A stretch of DNA of 25,948 nucleotides from the NCBI GenBank assembly GCA_964482395.1, contig CAYZXK010000111.1:1-25948 (forward strand). Direction: 5' to 3'. Source of the stretch: CAYZXK01 sp964482395 (lineage in GTDB: Bacteria > Planctomycetota > Phycisphaerae > UBA1845 > Fen-1342). Position numbers and translations under genes: made by a program. Positions 6,516 through 14,125 of the stretch are shown here, one piece after another. The notes under the pieces are model-generated. The model saw nothing but the letters and a program-made list of their open reading frames with translations, was not told the DNA's origin and searched no databases. The number at the start of each line of letters is the position of its first letter. Position 1 is the first letter of the stretch.

Positions 6516-8568
6516 TTCCGCGTGCGAACGTCGGAAAGCAGGCCGGCTTGAAGGGCCCGCGTCTCCACGTTCCCGCGTTTCCGCGTTTTCACCTTCCCGC
6601 TTTCTCACGTTTGGACGCTGTTGGGCGGCGCTGGCCGCCGTTGGGTTATGGGGCTGGGTTCCGGCGCTGGCCCAGGCCGGCCAGCCGGACGCAGTGATCG
6701 AGTTGTGGGAGCAGCACTGGAAGCTGAACCCCGACGGCTCGACGGTCTACCGCGAGAAGCGACACGTCCGCCTGAACAGTGACCGGTCCTACGGCGAGTT
6801 CGCCGACCCGCGGATAACCTACAACACCGAGACCGACCAGCTCGAAGTGCTGGTGGCCAGGACCCGGCTGCCGGATGGGCGTTATCGGGAACTGCCGGAC
6901 TACGCTCGGATTGTTGTGTCGCCGGACGCCAGCGCGGGCTGGCCGGCATTTGCTTCAATCTGCCAGCAGTTGCTGGTCATGAGCGGGATCGAGCCGGGAT
7001 GCGTGGTGGAACTGGAGTACCAGATCACCAGTCGGGCCGGGGCTCGGCCGTTCCTGGCGGCTGACGTGCGTGTGGATCATCGCTATCCGATCCGGCAGCG
7101 GATCATTCGCCTGGAGGCGCCGTCGGAGGTCCCGCTTCGCGTGGTCGCCAGCCGCCTGCCCGCCGGCAGCCAGAGTTCCTCCGACGGCCGGACCTGGAGT
7201 TTCGGCGATCTGCCCGCCGCGGTCGACGAGCCGCAGTCCCCGCCCTGGCAGGCCCGTTGCCCGCGAATGGCATTTAGCACAGCCGGTCTGGCCAGCACCT
7301 GGCTGAAACATCGACACGCCCAGCTCGAGGCGGCAGCCGACCAGTCCGAGCAGATCAGCAAGCTGGCCGCGGAGTGGACGCGGGAGCAGAAAGACCCGTC
7401 CGACAAGATGCGGGCTTTGCGTGACAAGCTGAGTGCCCGGTTCAACTTCGTGGAGTTCGACCCGAGCTGGCGACCGGCCGCCATTCGACCGGCTTCCGAG
7501 GTGATCCGGTCCAACTACGGCCTCCCGGAGGAGGCCGCAGCGGCCCTGCTGGCTCTGGCTCGCGCGGCCGGCCTCACCGCCATGCCCGGAATACTGGTCG
7601 ACAATGAACTGTGGAACCATGAGGTCCCGCAGGACGGCATGGTGGCAGCTTACGTCGTGCTGCTGATCGTTGGACGGACTGGCGACGTGCGGATGGCGTC
7701 CGACTCCGGCGGCGGGAGCCTGCCAGTGGTCGATACCGGCGACTACCCCGAGATCTGGGACCCCCGACACGGGCGGATCGCCCGCGAGGGCCGCTGGGCC
7801 GGCTACACCCTCCTGCCAGTCCCCGACGTCATCATGCCACGCACCACGCTGGAAGAATGGACCCGGCCCGAAGAATGCCGCTGCCAGATCACCGGCAAGG
7901 TCACGGTCGCCGAGGACGCCAACTGGACCGGCCAGCTCTCGCTCAAAACCACCGGGTTGTTCGTTTCCTCCGAGGGCCTGCGCACCAGTGACGCCCAAAA
8001 AGGACGGATTGCGGCTCTGCTGATCCGGACCCTGCCCGATGTAAACGTAGAAAGCTTCTCGGTCAAAACCTTGGGGGTCGGCGAGTTCGAGGCGACGGCC
8101 AATGTCAAGTCCGCCAAGCCGCTGCGAAACGTGGCTGTCCAGGTTCCAAGCGACGTGCCAGCCGGACCAGCCGGCGGAAAGCTGTACTGCCTCCAACTCC
8201 CGGCCGACGGACCGTTTCTCATCGACGTGCCACTGCCCCTGGCGGTCAACCAGCGCGACAATCCGGTCCGACTGCCAGGCCCCTTCACCGAAGAGCTGGC
8301 TCTCACCGTGGAATGGCCGGAGAACTGGAGCCTGGAGATCCAGCCGGATGAGCTGCCTCAGTCCAGCGGCCAATGGGGGTTGGTCCGGCAGGAGGTGCAG
8401 ACCCAGCCGCACGGCCTGACCTTGCACCGGCATACCCGGGTGACCGTCAAGCAGTTGCCCCCCGGGGAATTTCAGTATTTACGCCAGATGGTCAATGAGC
8501 TTCGCAGCGAGCACTCGCGCACCTTGGTGCTGCGATCGGCTCCGGGGCCCAGGTCAGCCGGCCCGTGA
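6502..8568 (+). CDS. Secreted DUF3857/transglutaminase-fold protein, catalytic residues lost
   Basis: 688 residues, a paralogue-like partner of the preceding gene. ATG 6502 lies inside the upstream gene and has a strong SD (GGAGGAG); no other standard start codon precedes the signal core. The N-terminus is a ~36-residue basic/serine-rich extension encoded partly by an octamer repeat, then a hydrophobic signal core (~37-58, ending PALAQA). A DUF3857-like domain covers ~65-270 and a transglutaminase-like domain ~300-440. Where the family has G-D-C-K-D-K-A, this protein reads GLPEEAA, with Pro342 at the Cys position. The FNHAV His position aligns with Tyr384 in AAYVV. Only the Asp (Asp420, IWDPRHG) remains. 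It is therefore probably not an enzyme and may bind substrate or support the first protein. Confidence 0.82.
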   Translation: MRSASSACERRKAGRLEGPASPRSRVSAFSPSRFLTFGRCWAALAAVGLWGWVPALAQAGQPDAVIELWEQHWKLNPDGSTVYREKRHVRLNSDRSYGEFADPRITYNTETDQLEVLVARTRLPDGRYRELPDYARIVVSPDASAGWPAFASICQQLLVMSGIEPGCVVELEYQITSRAGARPFLAADVRVDHRYPIRQRIIRLEAPSEVPLRVVASRLPAGSQSSSDGRTWSFGDLPAAVDEPQSPPWQARCPRMAFSTAGLASTWLKHRHAQLEAAADQSEQISKLAAEWTREQKDPSDKMRALRDKLSARFNFVEFDPSWRPAAIRPASEVIRSNYGLPEEAAAALLALARAAGLTAMPGILVDNELWNHEVPQDGMVAAYVVLLIVGRTGDVRMASDSGGGSLPVVDTGDYPEIWDPRHGRIAREGRWAGYTLLPVPDVIMPRTTLEEWTRPEECRCQITGKVTVAEDANWTGQLSLKTTGLFVSSEGLRTSDAQKGRIAALLIRTLPDVNVESFSVKTLGVGEFEATANVKSAKPLRNVAVQVPSDVPAGPAGGKLYCLQLPADGPFLIDVPLPLAVNQRDNPVRLPGPFTEELALTVEWPENWSLEIQPDELPQSSGQWGLVRQEVQTQPHGLTLHRHTRVTVKQLPPGEFQYLRQMVNELRSEHSRTLVLRSAPGPRSAGP
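6561..6616. repeat. Degenerate octamer tandem array (consensus GTTTCCRC, 7 units)
   Basis: Seven consecutive 8-base units can be read with no gaps: GTCTCCAC, GTTCCCGC, GTTTCCGC, GTTTTCAC, CTTCCCGC, TTTCTCAC, GTTTGGAC. The array lies in the coding sequence for the N-terminal extension of the second DUF3857 protein, between its start codon and the signal-peptide core. As 8 is not a multiple of 3, gain or loss of one unit would shift the frame. Confidence 0.7.
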
Positions 8569-8578
8569 AGCCGGCCAC

Positions 8579-8598
8579 CCAGGCCCATCTCGGCCTGG
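8579..8598 (+). terminator. GC-rich hairpin after the DUF3857 pair
   Basis: A perfect 7-bp inverted repeat (CCAGGCC, 6-base loop, GGCCTGG) begins 11 bases after the stop of the second DUF3857 gene. No U-tract follows, so termination is only possible. A second 7-bp inverted repeat, TTCGCGG/CCGCGAA, is at 8721-8744 in the same convergent gap. Nothing else is seen between 8569 and 8811. Confidence 0.3.
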
Positions 8599-8811
8599 CA
8601 CCACGCCGGCTGGGCCACGAGGCATGGGACTACAGGCCCTGAGCACGGAATCAGAACCGCCAACGTAACGGAGTGGTCACCTGGCGAGCGACCGTGAGGC
8701 GCAGCCAGAATGCCCCCCGATTCGCGGACGGGGGTGGCCGCGAAACTCAGGACGAGCCGTCCCATCCGGCCCCTCTCCGAGGCTCGAGGTTCTGGTTGCC
8801 AGGCTGCCGGT

Positions 8812-9501
8812 TCAGGGCCCGGGCTCGGGAGCGGACCTGGAGGTGGCAATTTCCGCAGGCGCGGCCGGTTCCGGCTGGCCGCCGGCAAGTTCGAAGACGT
8901 GGTGGCCGGTCCGAGCCGCGTCGTGGTCGTAGCCCAGGAGCTGGCGACTCAACCGGCCGTCGCTCTGCATGATGGTCCAGGGCGTGGTGACGACCGCACT
9001 GACCGGCAGCAGCAGCCAGTTGGCGGTGAAGCGGGCGTAGCAATAACCGATCGCGAAGTAGTCTTCCCATCCGCCGCGATACACATCGTGCGGGTGGGTG
9101 TCGTCGGTGCGGCCGTGTCCCTTGTCTTCGAAGGGGTCCTCGAAATACAGCGGCAGGTGGTCGACGTGACCGCCCTCGACCGAGGCCGTCATCTGCGACC
9201 AGGATCGGCGTCGCGGCTCGGCCGCCGCATAGCGGGCCTTGGTGTCGGCCACGGTCGGGGAATCCCATTGGGCCGTGGCTGACGGCCCGTCTTCTTTGAA
9301 CTGGTTGGGCACGTAGGTGCAGCCGACGGCCAGCATAAGTTGCAGTCCGACCACCATTGAGCAACCCGCCGCAAAAAGGCGCCGGCGGCCCAGCCCGCGA
9401 CCAAGGCGGTTGGGGCCCGCGGCGGGCGTCTTTTGCGCAAAGGTCCTCGGTCCTCTGCCCCCGTGCGTCTGCTCACTCGTCGGTCGAGTAGTCGATGGCA
9501 T
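8812..9501 (-). CDS. Unknown lipoprotein overlapping the end of guaB
   Basis: 229 residues from ATG 9501, and I do not recognise the family. A long arginine-rich N-terminal stretch (to GRRR at ~38-41) is followed by a hydrophobic run ending in the lipobox LAVGC (Cys61), so it is probably a lipid-anchored envelope protein. An internal ATG at 9357 would give a shorter form starting MVVGLQLM, but then the signal peptide has no positive charge. ATG 9501 has AAGGA 11 bases upstream and overlaps the guaB stop by 29 bases, suggesting translational coupling. The mature part has an acidic, aromatic-rich middle (DVYRGGWEDYFAIGY), one moderately hydrophobic stretch (~158-175, NWLLLPVSAVVTTPW) and a Pro/Ala/Glu tail. 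No catalytic motif is visible. Confidence 0.7.
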   Translation of the reverse strand: MPSTTRPTSEQTHGGRGPRTFAQKTPAAGPNRLGRGLGRRRLFAAGCSMVVGLQLMLAVGCTYVPNQFKEDGPSATAQWDSPTVADTKARYAAAEPRRRSWSQMTASVEGGHVDHLPLYFEDPFEDKGHGRTDDTHPHDVYRGGWEDYFAIGYCYARFTANWLLLPVSAVVTTPWTIMQSDGRLSRQLLGYDHDAARTGHHVFELAGGQPEPAAPAEIATSRSAPEPGP

Positions 9502-10948
9502 AGTTGCTGGGTTCCTTGGTTATAACCACGTCGTGGGGGTGCGACTCGATGACCCCGGCACTGGTCACGCGGACGAAGCGGGCGTTTTTTCGCAGTTCTT
9601 CGATGTTGCGGACGCCGGCGTAGCCCATCCCCTGCCGCAGTCCGCCGACGAGCTGGTACACATATTCGGTCAGCCGGCCGCGGTAGGGCACCCGCCCCTC
9701 CACGCCCTCCGGCACCATTTTCTGGGGCTGATCGGCGGCCTGGCCGTAACGCTCGGCACTTCCCCGGGCCATCGCCGCCAATGAGCCCATCCCGCGGTAC
9801 TCCTTGAATCGCCGGCCTTTCCAGAGCACGAGCTGCCCGGGGGACTCCTCCAGACCCGCAAACAGCGACCCGATCATCACGCTGTGAGCACCGGCGGCAA
9901 TCGCCTTGACGATGTCTCCGCTGTAGCGGATCCCACCGTCCGCGATTATCGGCACATCGGTCGCTCGGGCACACTCCATGATCGCCGTGATCTGGGGAAT
10001 CCCCGCTCCGGCGATCACCCGGGTAGTGCAGATCGCGCCCGGCCCGATGCCGACCTTGATGGCATCGGCGCCCGCGTCCGTCAGGTCGGCCGCCCCCTCG
10101 GCCGTGGCCACGTTGCCGGCGATTATCTCGATCGAATACTGGCGACGCAGGTTCCGGATGGTCTCGATCACCGCGTCGCTATGGCCATGGGCGGTGTCCA
10201 CCACCAGAACATCCACATCGGCGGCGATCAGTTGAGCGGCCCGCTCATAATCATGCACCCCCACGGCCGCCCCAACCCGCAGCCGCCCCCGAGCATCCGA
10301 GCAACGTTGCGGGAACTCCCGGGAACGCTCGATGTCCCGCATCGTGATCAGACCCGCCAGCCGACCCGCGTCATCCACCAGCAGCAGCTTCTCAACCTTG
10401 TGCCGCTTGAGGATCGCTTCCGCGTCGTCCAGGGTGGTGTGCGGCGGCGCCTTGACCAGGTTGTCGCGAGTCATGACGTCGGCGATCCGCCGCTCGCCGG
10501 GCTCGAGGAACTTCAGGTCGCGGCGGGTCAGAATCCCAACCAGAATTCCGTCCGGCCGGGTGATCGGGATGCCGCTGACATTATGCAACCGCATGACAGT
10601 CTCGGCCCGAGCCACGGAATCTTCCGGCCGCAGGGTGACCGGATCGAGGATTACGCCGCTCTCGGACCGCTTGACCTTCCGCACCTCGCGAGTCTGCTCC
10701 TCAACGCTCAAGTTGCGATGGATGATCCCGATGCCGCCCTCCTGAGCCAGGGCGATGGCCAGGGTGCTTTCGGTCACCGTGTCCATCGGGGCACTGACCA
10801 GCGGGATATGGATGCGGATGTTCCGAGTGAGCCGGGTGCCGACATCGACGTCGCGCGGATGGACCGAAGCCCGCCCCGGTACCACCAACACGTCGTCGAA
10901 GGTCAGGGCTTCACCCACCAGCTTCGGAATGTCATGCGGGCCGGCCAT
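9473..10948 (-). CDS. guaB: Inosine-5'-monophosphate dehydrogenase
   Basis: Oxidises IMP to XMP with NAD+, the committed step of guanine nucleotide synthesis. From ATG 10948 the protein has 491 residues. It has the family start (ALTFDDVLVVPGRASV), the TIM-barrel front part with SAPMDTVTE, two inserted CBS domains (~residues 95-150 and ~155-215), the second barrel half with GGIRYSGDI, and the catalytic loop GPGAICTTR with Cys307. The flap segment MGSLAAMARGSAERYGQ and the C-terminal ending complete it. A TTG 36 bases upstream is also in frame but adds no conserved sequence. It lies 67 bases downstream of the CPBP protease gene and overlaps the lipoprotein gene at its 3' end. The two neighbours have no evident link with purines. 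Confidence 0.97.
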   Translation of the reverse strand: MAGPHDIPKLVGEALTFDDVLVVPGRASVHPRDVDVGTRLTRNIRIHIPLVSAPMDTVTESTLAIALAQEGGIGIIHRNLSVEEQTREVRKVKRSESGVILDPVTLRPEDSVARAETVMRLHNVSGIPITRPDGILVGILTRRDLKFLEPGERRIADVMTRDNLVKAPPHTTLDDAEAILKRHKVEKLLLVDDAGRLAGLITMRDIERSREFPQRCSDARGRLRVGAAVGVHDYERAAQLIAADVDVLVVDTAHGHSDAVIETIRNLRRQYSIEIIAGNVATAEGAADLTDAGADAIKVGIGPGAICTTRVIAGAGIPQITAIMECARATDVPIIADGGIRYSGDIVKAIAAGAHSVMIGSLFAGLEESPGQLVLWKGRRFKEYRGMGSLAAMARGSAERYGQAADQPQKMVPEGVEGRVPYRGRLTEYVYQLVGGLRQGMGYAGVRNIEELRKNARFVRVTSAGVIESHPHDVVITKEPSNYAIDYSTDE

Positions 10949-11015
10949 AGGCCAAGAGAATACGATCGGGCCGGCCTTCGTCAAGAGCGTCTGGACCCTG
11001 CCAGGGCCGCAACTC

Positions 11016-11894
11016 TCAGCCCGACTTTTCCAGCAGCTCCGGCGCCAGCAGGACCAGCGTCATGGTCCGGGCGTTGAACAGCACATGCACCACCACGCAG
11101 GGCCAGATCCGTCCGTACCGCAGCCTCAGAACGCCCAGGGCGATCCCCATGGTGGTCAGCGGCAGCACGTCCTGAGGCTGGGTGTGCACTAGCCCGAAGG
11201 CCAGCGCCGAAACCGTGATCGCCAGCCAAGAGTGCCCGAAGTGATAGCAAAGGCCACCCAGCACCACCCCGCGAAAGAACAGCTCCTCGGCCAGTGGGGC
11301 CACCAGTAGCGCCCCGACCAGCAGCTCGACCGTGCCCCACCTGCCCCATTCGCTGCTGCCCAGCGCCCGCAAGACGGCGTGGAGCGGCGGAGGCTGGCCG
11401 GGGTGAAACCACCGCCACACGATGCCGCCCAGCTCGGCCTGACAGGCCGTCACCGGCAACAATGCCAGCAGCACCGCCACAGCGCTTACCAACGGTCGGC
11501 GGAGCCGCACCGCCCGCGGCCGGTCGGTGGCCCGCATGAAGGCGACCATGAGTGGTACGAGCAATGCCCGGACCGCGGTATCCAGGCTGTGGATCTCGTG
11601 CCAGGCGACCGAGCCGGGCGTCGGCTCCGAGTCGCTCGACCCGGCCGGGCGTTCCACCAGGCTCAAAGCGGCCTGCTGCAAAGCCACGTACGCCAGGACG
11701 ACGGCGAGAATCGACAGCCCGTGCGGACCGCTGCGGGGAGTGGGCAGGTCGGCCAGTGGGTTCCGCCAGCGGCCGCGGCGCGCCAGCCACACCGCCAGCC
11801 CGACCAGCGCTACCACCCCGCCGACCAACAGGGCGGCATCGACAACCTGGAGGGTCACAACCAGGTCGGCCAGGATCAGCGTTGTTATCGGCAC
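11016..11894 (-). CDS. CPBP-family intramembrane metalloprotease (CAAX/Abi type)
   Basis: 292 residues with about seven hydrophobic segments. The three conserved motifs of the CPBP (Abi, Rce1-like) family are all present: EELFFRG with Glu203-Glu204 and Arg208, FGLVH with His237, and HVLFN with His270 and Asn274. Relatives are membrane-embedded glutamyl-type metalloproteases; in bacteria their substrates are mostly unknown, and some protect against bacteriocins or process peptides. The start is GTG 11894-11892; an in-frame TAG stands only 9 bases upstream, so no longer form exists. No good SD is seen. An N-terminal pair of helices is followed by a polar loop (~82-105). The gene is followed by guaB on the same strand, 67 bases away. 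Confidence 0.88.
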   Translation of the reverse strand: MPITTLILADLVVTLQVVDAALLVGGVVALVGLAVWLARRGRWRNPLADLPTPRSGPHGLSILAVVLAYVALQQAALSLVERPAGSSDSEPTPGSVAWHEIHSLDTAVRALLVPLMVAFMRATDRPRAVRLRRPLVSAVAVLLALLPVTACQAELGGIVWRWFHPGQPPPLHAVLRALGSSEWGRWGTVELLVGALLVAPLAEELFFRGVVLGGLCYHFGHSWLAITVSALAFGLVHTQPQDVLPLTTMGIALGVLRLRYGRIWPCVVVHVLFNARTMTLVLLAPELLEKSG

Positions 11895-12186
11895 GAGCGA
11901 ATGCTAACCGGGGTTCAGTTTGCCGAGTGCTCCGGACCGAATTCTGCCTGAGAAGGTCCCAGAAGTCGAGCCGGCCCGGGGCAACTCCCCGAAGTTTACG
12001 GCGTACCTGCTCACCCCGTCCGACCCGAAGGTCCGGACCTGATAAGCTCGCCGAAGCCCGAAGTTTTCCCCGACACAATCGCCGGATTGAAAGGCCCGGC
12101 GCCACGGCGCGGGCGCTCGGTAGCCCGGCAGAATCGCAGACTTCCAAAGACCCAGTGTAGGGGCGCGAAGGATGTTGGGGTGCTGG
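11895..12186. other. Intergenic stretch with nothing recognised
   Basis: Between the flagellin terminator and the CPBP gene I see no believable ORF, no clear -35/-10 pair on the minus strand, no repeat and no strong hairpin. The promoter of the CPBP gene must lie here, as the flagellin terminator separates the two genes, but it could not be located. Confidence 0.4.
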
Positions 12187-12221
12187 AAAAGCCCCGGGCC
12201 CGCCAGGAGCGGACCCGGGGC
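12187..12221 (-). terminator. Intrinsic terminator of the flagellin gene
   Basis: On the minus strand a 13-bp GC-rich stem (arms 12221-12209 and 12203-12191, one G-U pair) closes a 5-base loop UCCUG and is followed at once by UUUU (12190-12187). It lies 33 bases past the flagellin stop. Stem, loop and U-run meet the classic Rho-independent pattern. Confidence 0.88.
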
Positions 12222-12253
12222 CACAAGCAAGGACGAACCTATGAGGCACCTGA

Positions 12254-13654
12254 CTACTCGAGCAAGCTCAGCACCGTCGACCTTTGTTGGTTGATCATGC
12301 TCAGCAGCGAGACGGCCGACTGGAGCAGGATGTTGTATCGGCTCAACGCGGCACTTTCCTCCGCGTAATCCACGTCGTTGATCACGGTCTTGGCTTCCGT
12401 CAAGGCCTCCTGGATACTGCTGAGGGAGTCCAAGGCACTGCTGACCTGGTATCGCTGGAACGCACCGATTCGACCTCGAAGGGTGTTGACCTGCGTGGCG
12501 GCCGCCCGGGCGATGGCGGCGGCCTGGGTCGGGTTGTTGATCAGCGAGTTGGCACCTCCGCTGGCGAGCGTTGCCAGATAACCCCCGCTTGCGTTGCCGA
12601 GCAGGCTGGTGTGCACGCTGTCGATGCCCAGGGTGGCCCGGGTGGCGGAACTGGTACCCAGTTGGAAAGTAGCTCCACTCCGGCCCCCGGCGTCGCCCTG
12701 GACGATGAGACCCACTTTGCCGCCTTCGCTGAGCGTCCCCAGCTCGAAGCTCAGGCTGATGCCATTGCTGCTGTAGGTAACGCGGTTGCCGTCCACAGCG
12801 GTGTTCTGGCCGTTGACCGTGACCACCGCATCGCTCCCGTAATCGCTGACTTCGTTGACGCCACTGCCTTCAACCAGCCTGGTGCGGACAAAGGCGGCCG
12901 AGCCTTCGTCGGTGCTATAAAGGTTCAGCACCGTCCCACTCACCACCGCCGACACGCCGGTCTGGGCCGTCGCTTGGTTGATCTTGTAAGCCACCGACGA
13001 AAGGTTCTCGGTGGACAGAGCGGTGATTACCGCCGTCCCGAGCTTGCCCTGAACGGTGAAGGTCGTGTCCTCGCTGGCGCTGGTGGTCATGACTGAAGTC
13101 GCGACTGCCCCGGACGCCGCCGTCTCCAGCTTCACCACCAAGGTGGTGCTCTGGCTGCTGGGGGTGCGGCTGAACACCCTGATGTCGGTGATGCTCCCCG
13201 CGGTTCCGCTCAAGGAACTGTCGATCGCCAGTGATCCGTCCAGCAGCCGGATACCGTTGAATTTCGTGTTGGTCACGATCAGGTTGATCGCCTTCAGGGC
13301 ATCGTCGATCTGAGCCTGGTTGGCAGCGAGCTCATCGGCGGTCAAACTCGCATCGCTGGCCGACGCAATGGCCAGACTCTGGATGTCGCTCAACAGCGAG
13401 GAGATCCGGCTCAGCGCTCCGTCAAGCACATCCAGTAAGGCGTCCGTACGCTGGTTGTTTGAAATACCGGCGTTGACGGAGGTCAACTCAGCGTCCAGGC
13501 TGGCAACTGCCACTAGGCCGGCCGGATCGTCCGCCGCGCGGTTGATCCGCGAACCGGTGGCCATGCGGAGGAGCACGTTGTCTTGCGCTGCCGAAGTTCG
13601 GTTCAAAATATTCAGCAGCGAGAGCGTGGCAAGATTGTTGACTGTCAGTCCCAT
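12254..13654 (-). CDS. fliC: Flagellin
   Basis: Structural subunit of the flagellar filament, exported through the flagellar type III system. The 466-residue protein has the conserved N-terminal D0/D1 helices (MGLTVNNLATLSLLNILNRT; NRAADDPAGLVAVASLDAEL; TKFNGIRLLDGS) and C-terminal D1/D0 (NDVDYAEESAALSRYNIL and VLSLLE at the end). The central region (~165-340) is threonine/serine/valine-rich and exposed. It contains a flagellin_IN-like segment (DAVVTVNGQ...VDGNRVTYSSNGISL, ~275-305). Start ATG 13654 is preceded by AGGAG at 8 bases. It stands alone, with a strong terminator downstream; no other flagellar gene is in the window. A sigma-28 or sigma-54 promoter could not be recognised upstream. 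Confidence 0.95.
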   Translation of the reverse strand: MGLTVNNLATLSLLNILNRTSAAQDNVLLRMATGSRINRAADDPAGLVAVASLDAELTSVNAGISNNQRTDALLDVLDGALSRISSLLSDIQSLAIASASDASLTADELAANQAQIDDALKAINLIVTNTKFNGIRLLDGSLAIDSSLSGTAGSITDIRVFSRTPSSQSTTLVVKLETAASGAVATSVMTTSASEDTTFTVQGKLGTAVITALSTENLSSVAYKINQATAQTGVSAVVSGTVLNLYSTDEGSAAFVRTRLVEGSGVNEVSDYGSDAVVTVNGQNTAVDGNRVTYSSNGISLSFELGTLSEGGKVGLIVQGDAGGRSGATFQLGTSSATRATLGIDSVHTSLLGNASGGYLATLASGGANSLINNPTQAAAIARAAATQVNTLRGRIGAFQRYQVSSALDSLSSIQEALTEAKTVINDVDYAEESAALSRYNILLQSAVSLLSMINQQRSTVLSLLE

Positions 13655-13956
13655 GCCGTGTCTCCTAGCGGTCGCTTGGAAGGGAACCTCCCCAAGCCTT
13701 CAAAATGGCTGGCGTGGGATGCAAGGAACTGGAGGGAGTTTTTCGCGGCACCGCGCCCGGCAAGGGCTTGTGGTTTGCTGACCAGCAGACGTCCCAAAGG
13801 TCATCTGCCGATGTTGGCCGCCCGCGGTCATTACCGGTCGGTCGGCAACGCCGCTTGGCGCTTGGCCAGCCCCGGCCCGGTCCCGATAAGACCTAGCTTC
13901 GTCCGACCGCAACGGCTTGCATTCAGGCGACTCCGTGAACCTGGTGCCGCTGCCGC

Positions 13957-14074
13957 AGGCGCGCATGGTGAGAAACCATCTTAGCGCGCCTAGGGTTTCA
14001 CCCGGGCCGGGGTTCCGCCCCACTCGGGCGGCGGCGCCCGGGCCACCGCGCGGGGCTCTCAAAGGCTGAGCCCC
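13957..14074. other. Three consecutive hairpins in the flagellin/uvrC-like gap
   Basis: The 471-base gap between these divergent genes (13655-14125) has no ORF of its own but holds three inverted repeats in a row. First, AGGCGCGC (13957-13964) pairs with GCGCGCCT (13984-13991), enclosing ATGGT/ACCAT. Second, CCCGGGC (14001-14007) pairs with GCCCGGG (14036-14042). Third, GGGGCTC (14052-14058) pairs with GAGCCCC (14068-14074). None has a U-tract on either strand. They could structure the 5' leader of the uvrC-like gene or be protein-binding sites. The rest of the gap shows nothing clear. Confidence 0.5.
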
Positions 14075-14125
14075 GGTCAGGCTCTGCGCTGGCCAGATGA
14101 ACGTGGGGTGTGCAGGATATCCACC

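Noticed and set aside
6955..8433. 492-codon open frame opposite the second DUF3857 gene
   Set aside because: Antisense shadow; the plus-strand protein continues the DUF3857/transglutaminase pattern throughout and has a proper SD.
13655..13956. Sigma-28 or sigma-54 promoter for flagellin
   Set aside because: The best sigma-28-like match (CAAG, N15, ACCGGTAA on the minus strand) has only two of four and six of eight matches; no GG-N10-GC pair with good flanks was found.
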